In this document: positions 55,368 to 64,000 of the stretch, in pieces
How the letters are laid out: each line of letters opens with the position of its first letter
How positions within the stretch are numbered: the stretch's first letter is position 1
Assembly (NCBI GenBank): GCA_003116995.1
Contig: BDSL01000045.1
Span: 310,001-374,000, forward strand
DNA: 64,000 nt
DNA from: Yamagishiella unicocca
Lineage: Eukaryota > Chlorophyta > Chlorophyceae > Chlamydomonadales > Volvocaceae
Reading direction: 5' to 3'
Position numbers and translations under genes: made by a program
The notes under the pieces: model-generated
Databases searched by the model: none
The model's input: the letters and a program-made list of their open reading frames with translations, nothing else
What the model was told of the DNA's origin: nothing

Positions 55368-58300
55368 CTGCGTTGAAGCTCCGAAGCCCCCGTAGTACTC
55401 GCCGGTTGCCGCGTCCAGGAACTGCGTCTCGTTGAAACCCTGGCTCAGCAGGAAGCTGTCCATCTGGCTGTTGAAGTCGTCCGCGGGGGCGCCCAGGCCG
55501 TAGCTGGTCTGGCTGAAGTCCGCGGTGAAGCCGTACGGCAGGCCGCCGCCGGCGCCGCCCGCGCCGGGGCCGCCCGCACCGCCCGGCAGCTGCGACGCCA
55601 GCTGGGTAGCGGGCAGGTCCTGGGTGGCGGTGCCGGTCGCGTCGGGGGGCTGCGTGAAGAGGCCGCTGGGCAGTGAGAGGTCGTTGGTGGCCTGGGACGG
55701 GGCGGCTGCCTCGCCGCGGCTGGGTCCGACCTGCGGAGGGGACCGGGAGTACCGTAGTCAGCAGGGGGCCGCGTCAGCAGGACGAGGGCGCCGGGCGACC
55801 GCTGGAAGCTCCCGCCCCAAGCACTTAATGATGGGTGGGAGGTCTGGCCCCTTCGCGCCAACCACACACGCCAGCGCGCGTTCCCCGCCCCGCCGCCCCG
55901 TGTCTCCCCCCCTGCCCCGCCGCCGCCGCCGTCTGTTCTAAACGGTTTATCTCGTATCCACGGGTCTTCCTCGCAAACCCCCGCCCCGCCGCCTACTGTC
56001 CTTACCTTTGAGCGGCCATTCGCTGCCGGAATGCTGTACGTAGGCATGGCGAACGGCATGAACGTCTGTACGGCGCCCTTGCCGCCCGCGCCACCCAAGC
56101 CAGCCGGCCCGTTCTGCCGTCCGAACGTCCCCGCAGCGCCACCGGCGCCACCAGCGGCAGCGCGCCCCGAGTACCGCATGCTCCCGCCCACGGCGCCGTT
56201 AGTCATGCCGCCAGCCGCTGCGGCGCTGCCGCCGGCGCCGTCGCGGCCGCTGGAAGCCCCGGAGGCGGCCTGCAGCCCCGGGTGCTGGGAGCCGCCGGGC
56301 TGGGGCTGCTGCGACGGCGCCGGCGCCCTGCTCGGCAGCGGGTCGCCGACCTTCTCCGGCGGCTGGTAGCGGTTGGTGGTTAGGGAGCCAACGCCGAAAG
56401 AGCCCCGGTCGAAAACCTGCGGGGGAAAGGGGGGGGAAGGGGCGGATGCGCGGGCTCTTGGCACCCAGTCGCCATACACATACATACACACAAACACACG
56501 TGCACACCACCCCGCCGGTCCTGCCTGCCTTTCCGCGGCGACTGTACTCCACACCACTCACATACGGCCCAGCCTCGCCTTCACGCGCTCGCTTGTCTCA
56601 GCCCCGGCCGCCCCTGGCCCCAACCCCCCGGCTCACAACCCCCGGCTCACAATTCCCGGCTCACAACCCCCGGCTCACAACCCCCGGCTCACAACCCCCG
56701 GCTCACAACCCCCGGCTCACAATTCCCGGCTCACAACCCCACTCCACCCACCCGCTTGGGCTTGTGCAGCTGCACCATGGACGCCTTGAGGTTTGTGAGC
56801 GGCCCCTCCGCCAGGCAGCCGCTCTCCTTGAAGTACTGCAGCAGGCTGTTCCACAGCGGCTGCCGAGACAACACGCGCGGGTTGCCCAGCACCACGAGCC
56901 CGAAGCGGGCTCGGGTGAGCGCCACGTTGAGGCGGCGGGGGTCGGACAGGAAGCCGATGGAGGAGTGCTCGTTGGAGCGCACGCAGGACAGGACGATGAT
57001 GTCCTTCTCGCGACCCTGGAAGGCGTCGACGCTGGACACCTGGGGTTGAGAGGGCAGCGAGTGGGCGGGGGTGGAGGGAGGGAACCCGTGGGGCGGGGTG
57101 TGAGAGGGCAGCGAGTGGGCGGGGGGTGGAAGAGGAGGAGGGGGCGGGGGCCGGGAGGAGGGGGAGTGGGGTGGAAGAGGAGGAGAGGGGAGGGTAGAGA
57201 GTGAACCGGAGGTGGGATGGAGAGGGGGTGCAGGGCGGGAGGTAGAGGGGAGAGCCACCCGCCGCCCTGGCACAGCCAGCTAGGTACCGCTCCGCGGTCC
57301 ACCCTGCCCCTGCGCCAAGCCCGATATGACGATATCGGTACGACGACGTGCGACACCTCTGCGCCGCTGCCCCGTCCTCCGTACCGGCGCCCCGTCCTCC
57401 GTACCTCGATTTCCTTGTAGAGGTCCTGCCGTACAGCGCCGTTGCGCACCATGACCGACACCACGTGGGCGCGCTGGCCCTCGTACGGCGTGATGACGCC
57501 GATCTGCGGACCGCACCGCAGCCAGTCGCAGGAGCGTCAGTGAGCGAGCTGTGGGCCCTGACAGCCGCCCAGCTCCACCCCCGAACCCCGGCGGCTCCAA
57601 AAGCCTGATGACCGCAATGTCCCGTCTACCAACGAGGCTCTGGTAAGACAGCGAATACTGTTCGACCCCGCGAAACGCTTCCGACGCACGATTTGAGGGG
57701 CGACAAACCCAACAGCACGCTCTGATCAAGTCCGATGAGCCTAGGTCTGCACCAGACGGCAATGTTGCGGCCCTCAAAATATCTTTGGCGGCCCTACCCC
57801 TACCCCAGCAGCGGCCCTACCCCTACCCCAGCAGCGGCCCTACCCCAGCCCCAGCAGCGAACCTATCCCTACCCCAGCAGCGGCCCTACCCCTACCCCAG
57901 CAGCGGCCCTACCCCAGCCCCAGCGGCGGCCCTACCCCTACCCCAGCAGCGGCCCTACCCCAGCCCCAGCAGCGGACCTACCCCTACCCCAGCAGCGGCC
58001 CTACCCCAGCCCCAGCAGCGGACCTACCACAGCCCCAGCAGCGGCCCTACCCCTACCCCAGCAGCGGCCCTACCCCTACCCCAGCCCCACCTGCGACGGC
58101 GTCATGCCGTTCTGCAGGAAGCGTGTGACCACCTTCTCCACCGCGGCAGCCTCCGTGCGGTTGAGGTAGGACGTGCCTGCGGGCGCGAAGGGACGGAGGG
58201 AGGAGGGCACGGAGGTGGGGTGGGGGGCCAGCAGGAGGCGGGAGGGTGGCTCCGACCAGCGCGTACAGAGCCCCTGCCCCCACCATCCACCTGCCCCCAC

Positions 58301-61300
58301 CATCCACCTGCCCCCACCATCCACCTGCCCAAGCCCAGGCGCGGCGCTGGCGGGAGCACCGATGACGTCACGGACCTACATGACGTCACGGACCTACATG
58401 ACGTCACGGACCTACATGACGTCACGGACCTACATGACGTCACGGACCTACATGACGTCACGGACCTACATGACGTCACGGACCTACATGACGTCACGGA
58501 CCTACATGACGTCACGGACCTACATGACGTCACGGACCTACATGACGTCACGGACCTACATGACGTCACGGACCTACATGACGTCACGGACCTACATGAC
58601 GTCACGGACCTACATGACGTCACGGACCTACATGACGTCACGGACCTACATGACGTCACGGACCTACATGATGTCACGGACCTACATGACGTCACGGACC
58701 TACATGACGTCACGGACCTACATGACGTCACGGACCTACATGACGTCACGGACCTACATGACGTCACGGACCTACATGGTGCGGCCGCTGCCTGCGCTCC
58801 GGGCACTGCGACGAAGCCCCGGCTTGCGAGATCCCGCCACCCCTGCCATGCCCGCGAGCATTCCCCGTGGGCTGACCTTCTTCGCCTCAACCCGCCCGCC
58901 CGCCGCACCCTCCAGCCCTTCCGTTCCGGCTGCCCGCGCTCACCGCTGGCGCTGATCTCCTCCGCGCCCAGCTGCACCCAGAACATCATCGGCTTGTCCG
59001 GGTTGGGCCAGGGGAAGTCCACGCCCGCCAGGCGGCGCTCGCCCATGCCGGTGCCGTTTTGCAGCGTGCCCTCGTAGAAGGTGTTGGAGGGGAACTCGGA
59101 GAGGCAGGGGTGCATGCGGTACTGCACCTGCAGCCGGATGGGCTTGACGCCCAGCAGGCGCAGCCGCTCGAACAGCGACTGGCACAGACCCGCCTCCGCC
59201 GCCTTCTTGCACATGATGACGGGACCCAGCTGGCAGTGGTCGCCCACTAGGATCACCTGCGGGGGAGGTCGAGAGCGCGGGGCGGGGCGGGGCGGGACGG
59301 GACGGAGCGGGGTTAATCAATGAACTGACGAAAGAGAAAGAGTTGTGGGGCCGGGCGGGGAGGGATAGAGAGGCAGATAAGGTGAGAGGGGAGAGGATCA
59401 GCGGGAGGGGAGCGTACAGGCGCATAGGGCAGGCAGAGGGAACGCTTCTAAAAACATGTGTCCGCTCGGGCGGCAGCCCCCGGGGCTGCGTGCTGCTCCC
59501 CTGGACCCACCTGTTTGGCCCCCAGCACCATGGGGATGAGGCACTCCGGCTCTGCGGCCTGCGTGCTCTCATCGATCAGCACCTGCGGGGGAGGGAGCCG
59601 CAGCGCCGAAACCACAACCACGTGTGTCAGTACGGCACGCACGCCAACGCGCCGCTGCATAAAACAGACTTCCCAACACCCTTGTCGAGTTGCCAGCCGG
59701 CAACCGCCTCCCCCACCCCCGAACCCACCCCCATCCTGTCCCGTCGCGTAAAACGGTTTTCATGCCACCCCCGAACCTTGGCGGCCAATCCGACCACACT
59801 GCCCACACTGAAGTTGCTGACGTCACTCACGTGCTGGAAGCGGAAGTTGGAGAGGCGCGGGTCTCCCGCCCCCACGCAGGTGCTGCACACCACGTCCGCG
59901 TTCTCCAGCACCTCCATCTCCAGCCGCCGCCGCAGGCTCTTGAGCTCCTTCTCGTCGGACGCGTTCAGACCCCCCTGCGCGCCGCGCAGCGCCAGCAGCT
60001 TGCGCAGCCGCTCGCCCTCGGGCACCGCCATGTGGGTCACCTGGGCGGGAGGGCGGGCGGGCCGAGGAGAGGGTCCAGGGAGGGAATCAGCCGAGCTCCA
60101 GGGAACGATACCCAACACACGGCTTGCTTCCCGTAGCCTTGCTTTGAGGTGGGCCCCTCCCGAGTTGCTTTTGAGGGCCCCCCCCCGGCACACCTGGTAG
60201 TGCAGTGTGAAGTGGGCCCCTCCCCCCCGGGCTCACCTGGTAGTGCAGTGTGAGGTGCTCCACGGGTGACGCCACCGCCTCGCGCGTCTTGGCGCACAGC
60301 CGCACCACCTTGAGGCCCGTCTGGTCCATCTGGGGAGAGGGGCGCAGGGGGGGGGGCAGGCAGGGCGGCAGCAGGGGGTTTGAGGGGAACTCCGTGTATC
60401 GGCACTGAACAGCAACAGAGCGCAACAGACGACGGGGCAACAGGCAATGGACAGATGCACCTACAACCACATGACAGCAAGCAGCCAACCAAGCGCAGCC
60501 ATGAGGTGACGGACGCAGCACCCCCATTGCGACACGTTGCTGCCTGTTCTATCTGCTCCTCTTCCTCCTCCCTCTCCTCCCTCTCCTCCTCCCCCTCCCC
60601 TCCCCCTTCCCCCGCCCCACCTTGTGCGCCAGCTGGTCCACCGCCACATTGGAGGGCGCCGCCACCAGCACCTGCCCGGTGCCCGAGTGCGCCAGGTGGT
60701 ACACCAGCGCGGCACTGGTCACCGTCTTGCCGGTACCGGGGGGGCCCTGCGGAGCGGGCAGGAGCAGGAACAGGCCAGCGAGGGCGGGGCGGCCGCCGGG
60801 TTGGTGCGTGGTAACCCTCTTGCAAGGCACAAAAAACCATGACGTCGGCGCAACCGGACGCGGCGACACGTGCCAACATGCTACACGTGCCAGCAGCCGG
60901 GTTCAGCGGCATCCCGGTGCGGCCCCGACTCCGCAGCGACCCACCTGGATGAGCGACAGCGGCTGCTGCAGCACCGACTTGACGGCGTGCAGCTGGCTGT
61001 GGTTGAGCTCGGGCAGACTGGGCACCCCCAGGCCGCCCTTGGGCAGCGGGATCTTGAGGGTCACGGACTCCACCGGGTGACCGAGGATGAGGTGATACAG
61101 GTAGCCTGGCGCAGAAACAACACGCAAATTACACAGGAGAGGAGGAAAAGAAGGAGCCGAAAGCGCAGTCGGCGAACGACCAGTTTCAACACGCGCTTGG
61201 TTATTGCGGGTTATGGGTGGAGGTACCGTCAGAACCCACACAAGCGCCCGACCCGACCCAGTTAGTAGCGGCCTGCTGTTCAGCTGGTCAGCTCGCTCAC

Positions 61301-63813
61301 CCGAGATGGATGCCGAGTACTTGCGGAAGGTGTTGAGCGCGTTGCGCATCCTGTCGTAGGAGGTGCCGCGCCACACGAAGTCCACAGAGTAGCCCACCGT
61401 GCAGTCCTCGGGCACCTCCTGTCGGGGAGGAGGCGGAGGAGGGGTGGCATTAGGGGGTTAAGAGGAGGAGGAGGAGGAGGAGGAGGAGTGGGGGAGTAGC
61501 CCAGTGCTGGGGCTGCTAGAAGCCCGTCGGCAGCTGGAGGTGTAAGCTGGACCAGCCAATCCCTCGCTGCAGGGAGTGTCAGCCGGCCATGGCTTGATCA
61601 CCACGGATCGCAACAACTGAGGCAGGCAGCAGCAGCAACGCCCTCGCTGCAGTAAGTGGCAGCGGCCCTGAGTCCCTCCCTGCACAACGACAGCCCTGAC
61701 TCCCTCCGTGCACAACGACAACCGGCCTGCCGGCCACTCACGTTGGTGAACAGCTCCAGGCACACCTCCTCGCTCTGCTGGTAGGTCAGCACGTGACCCA
61801 GGGCCTCCCACGGCCCCCGGTTGCCTGCGTTCTTGTGCCGCAGCTTCAGCTCATCGCCCTGCGGCAGCACACGGCAACAGCAGCGTCGAACATGGCGGCA
61901 GCAGCAGCACCAGTAGCAGCAGGAGGGGGGGAAATCAGGCAGGAACAACTCGCCGCCGTGGTCGCCGACCCCTGGGTCTCCTCCCCGTTCCGACGCACCT
62001 CGTGCGCCCTTGTTGGAACCAGCGATCCTCACGTTGCTTACACACGCCCCGCCGCTCTCAGCACTGGCAGCAAGGGGCTGCTCCCGAACAACCCCCCCCA
62101 CTACGGCATCCAGCTGGGGCTCAGCCACCGCGGTGCCGCCGCTGCCCACTGGATCGCCTCTAAACCCTAAACACCCAACCGCGAAATGCAACCACGCAAT
62201 GGAGCCCATCCAAGCGCAGCGGGCTACGGCCCCCGCTCTGCCGGCCTGCCTCCCTCCCCATGTCCAAAACGTGTTTCCTTTCTTACACGGGGCTCATTGC
62301 CGCCTCCCTCCCCATGCCGGCCCCCCCTCCAGCATGCATCTCAAAACGTCTGTTCTAAACGGTTTTTTCTGGCATCCACGGGTCTTCCTCGAAACCCCCC
62401 CCCCTTACGGAAAGCGTGTTGCGCTCTGCACGACCCCCAGGTCCCTGTGCCGGCACGCACCTGCATGAGCTTGAGCTCATTGTCGTCCCGCGGAAAGTAA
62501 AAGTACACCACCCGCTTGCTGTTGAGGCCCCAGTCCCAGCGCAGCGAGATGTCGTCCCGCGACTGGCTGTCCTTGATGGACCGGTCGTAGTCGGCCTCCA
62601 GCTTCACCAGCGGCTCGAAGATGGCCTGGAAAGGGGCGCCAAGCAGGACTGACTGTGAACCCGCTGGTAGGCACGAAAGCGCTGAGAGGGCGTGAGGGCA
62701 GCCTCCACGGGTCCAATTTTGACGTACAGTGGTAAGGCCCAGCGGACGGGCAATGGCAGGTTCCATGGGGGGTGCGGTGCGCCAGGGTAATTTCGCGCTT
62801 CGTTCAGGCCGTGTGGGCAAGTACAGGGTTATACCCAAACCACGTATCTAACACATACACACGCACACCCCTGTCTCCTATGTCATGTAACCGGGTTATC
62901 TCCCCAACCCCCTCCGCCGCCCCCGCCGCCCCCACCTGGTACTGCGCCGAGTCGTCGTACTTGAGCGCCACAGGCTGCGCCGCACCGTCCTCCGGCCCGG
63001 CGGTCTCGTCCAGGTCATCCACCCCCGCGGTGGGCTTCGTCTTCCACAGCTCCTCTAGTTTGTTGACCTGCAGGGCAGGAGACCGCACGCAGGGGCCACT
63101 CGGAAGGCCGCTCGGGGCCACTCGGAAGGCCGCGAGGAATACGGCCCGGGGCACGAGTCCGTGCCAGCGCCCAGCCCACTCACACGGCGCCGCATCTGCG
63201 CTGATGCCTCCAACCTAAAGGCACCACACACACACACACACACACCGGCATCTATAAAACACACACCGGCCGTCGTGGACACACTCTGGGCTTCTTTCGG
63301 TAACTATTGGCGCCTCGCCCTGCCTCCGGATTCCTTGGTCTCTTCGCGCTCCGTCTCCTTCGCGGCTCAGCGCAGCATCTATAAAACACACCGGCCGTGA
63401 TTCGCGGATCCTCTTTTACCCCTCCATCCCCAACACACATACATACACATACATACACACACACACATACACACACACACACACGCGTACTGCATTACCA
63501 CAGGCCCCACCTGCGCCAGCGTGAGGTGTCTCGCCCGCAGCAGCTCCGGCTCCCCCGGCTGCTTGACCAGCCAGGGGACCAGCCCCCGGTCCTCCACGAT
63601 GGGCTGCCACTGCGTCAGGTCGAGGTTGAGGTCGCGGATGGTGGCGTGGTTGGGCGGCGTGTCCCGGGCCAGCAGCACCACCGTGTTCTCGCTCTTGACG
63701 GGCACGAAGCCCAGCACAAACAGGTTGCGGCTGCCGGACGCGTAGCACTCGAGCACCGTGTCGCCCAGGGGGGAGTCCTTGTGGAGCTGCACCTCTTTGC
63801 TTTTGCTCTTGAC
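55368..63813 (-). CDS. UPF1: Regulator of nonsense transcripts 1 (UPF1 RNA helicase), 5' end outside window
   Basis: The ATP-dependent superfamily 1 helicase of nonsense-mediated mRNA decay. Sixteen exons close in phase: 63511-63813, 62936-63067, 62461-62625, 61742-61858, 61301-61418, 60945-61105, 60621-60746, 60237-60329, 59831-60040, 59511-59582, 58944-59256, 58091-58176, 57405-57503, 56752-57039, 56006-56416 and 55368-55730. The CH-domain start lies beyond 64000. Visible motifs: Walker A GPPGTGKT, motif Ic region [13 protein letters not shown], Walker [14 protein letters not shown], motif [30 protein letters not shown], motif [11 protein letters not shown] and motif [12 protein letters not shown]. 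The C-terminal tail is Gly/Ala-rich with scattered SQ/TQ sites ([17 protein letters not shown]) suited to SMG1-type phosphorylation. The final exon and stop are uncertain; a candidate lies at 54765-55145. Confidence 0.96.
55935..55982 (+). repeat. Dispersed short repeat, copy 2
   Basis: GTTCTAAACGG, a short spacer, then TATCCACGGGTCTTCCTCG and AAACCCCCG, in the UPF1 intron between the exons at 55368-55730 and 56006-56416. Confidence 0.8.
56626..56742 (+). repeat. 14-bp minisatellite in a UPF1 intron
   Basis: Eight copies of AACCCCCGGCTCAC, two of them carrying AATTCCC in place of AACCCCC. It abuts the donor of the exon ending at 56752. Confidence 0.9.
57780..58090 (+). repeat. CAGCAGCGGCCCTACCCC-type minisatellite in a UPF1 intron
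   Basis: About a dozen units of 24-27 bp alternate CCTACCCCTACCCC and CCTACCCCAGCCCC blocks. The array ends directly at the donor of the exon at 58091-58176, so array length sets nothing but intron size. Confidence 0.9.
58362..58775 (+). repeat. 18-bp minisatellite, 23 copies, each with TGACGTCA
   Basis: Perfect tandem copies of ATGACGTCACGGACCTAC fill the middle of the UPF1 intron 58177-58943; one unit near 58668 reads ATGATGTCAC. Each unit contains the palindrome TGACGTCA, the binding site of CREB/ATF-type bZIP factors. The 18-bp period keeps all six frames open in at least one register, so long artefactual reading frames arise here on both strands. Confidence 0.95.
60188..60256 (-). repeat. 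45-bp local duplication at a UPF1 splice donor
   Basis: CACCTGGTAGTGCAGTGTGA occurs at ~60191 and again at ~60235. The second is the real end of the exon 60237-60329 with its donor; the first is an extra copy in the adjoining intron carrying the same CAG/GTGTG-type donor context. Confidence 0.8.
62347..62399 (+). repeat. Dispersed short repeat, copy 3
   Basis: TGTTCTAAACGG, T-run, CTGGCATCCACGGGTCTTCC, TCGAAACCCC, in a UPF1 intron. It is the most complete copy. Confidence 0.85.
63220..63245 (+). repeat. (CA)n microsatellite
   Basis: Dinucleotide run in a UPF1 intron; a second, imperfect CA/TA run lies at 63433-63486. Confidence 0.9.
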
Positions 63814-64000
63814 CTGGGTGGGTGGGTGGGTGGGTGGGTGGGTTTCGAGGAAGACCCGTGGATGCGAGAAAACACCGTTTAGAACCGTGGGTGGGTGGGT
63901 GGGTGGGTGGGTGCTGTTGTGTTGGTGGTGGTGGTGGTCGCGAGGAAGTTCGTTAACACCACACAGGAGGCGCAAGAGAAAGAGACGCGGCGGGGGGCGG
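63814..64000 (-). other. UPF1 intron at the right edge
   Basis: Upstream intron sequence of UPF1. It holds GGGT tetranucleotide runs on both sides of an inverted copy of the dispersed short repeat (63838-63890); no exon could be recognised before the edge. Confidence 0.6.
63838..63890 (-). repeat. Dispersed short repeat, copy 4 (inverted)
   Basis: Reverse complement reads GTTCTAAACGGTGTTTTCTC, then GCATCCACGGGTCTTCCTCG and AAACCC. Flanked on both sides by GGGT runs. Confidence 0.85.

Noticed and set aside
58173..59077. Very long reading frames on both strands across 58.1-59.1 kb (DVTDLH, MTSRTY and CRSVTS repeats)
   Set aside because: They are produced by the 18-bp minisatellite, whose period is a multiple of three; they lie in a UPF1 intron.

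Overview
The window is nuclear DNA from a green alga of the Chlamydomonadales (volvocine or Chlamydomonas-like). Genes are cut by many short GT-AG introns. Coding exons are GC-rich with G or C at third positions, while spacers are closer to even composition. Gene content is algal and ciliate-cell: axonemal dynein light chain LC1, the ciliary microtubule-inner protein CFAP45, a plastid coproporphyrinogen III oxidase and the plant-type tail-anchored TPR protein OEP61. No prokaryotic operons, rRNA genes or CRISPR arrays are visible. I did not recognise any tRNA gene.

Layout. 1-2008 (+): 3' end of a coiled-coil gene. 3275-6098 (+): two-exon gene joining an N-terminal GRF-like zinc finger to a C-terminal J-domain. 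7798-10920 (-): six-exon secreted glycosyltransferase-like protein ending in RDEL. 11871-14944 (+): seven-exon GMP synthetase with a 17-bp minisatellite in intron 4. 16508-18004 (-): LC1, exactly 198 residues, with a decayed copy of its last exon about 1 kb downstream. 19932-21228 (-): unrecognised multi-exon gene.

21695-31546 is a nest of mobile elements. The host is a foldback element: two arms of about 1.2 kb in inverted orientation around a 23-bp spacer, each carrying the 5' part of the same unknown gene. Its left arm holds a 1.16-kb TIR element flanked by TTA. Its right arm holds a 6.2-kb PIF/Harbinger element flanked by TAA. The latter carries an intact DDE transposase, a large AT-hook/glycine-repeat protein with a GC-AG intron, and a third four-exon gene I cannot assign.

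32251-33459 (-): low-complexity Gly/Ala-rich protein. 33775-39115 (-): CMTR2-type cap 2'-O-methyltransferase with an unexpected G-patch. 40442-42796 (-): CFAP45, divergent from a small four-exon SVIP-like p97 cofactor at 43314-44060 (+). 45358-48531 (-): coproporphyrinogen oxidase with inverted copia RNase H fragments in intron 5, divergent from OEP61 at 49021-52963 (+). 55368 to the right edge (-): most of the UPF1 nonsense-mediated-decay helicase, whose introns hold several minisatellites, including 23 copies of an 18-mer containing TGACGTCA.

The host genes are unrelated housekeeping, ciliary and organelle functions, as expected for a eukaryotic chromosome segment. Most gene models were built by hand from splice signals, reading phase and family similarity. 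Exon edges are therefore predictions, though in the main models all exon phases close without a stop.
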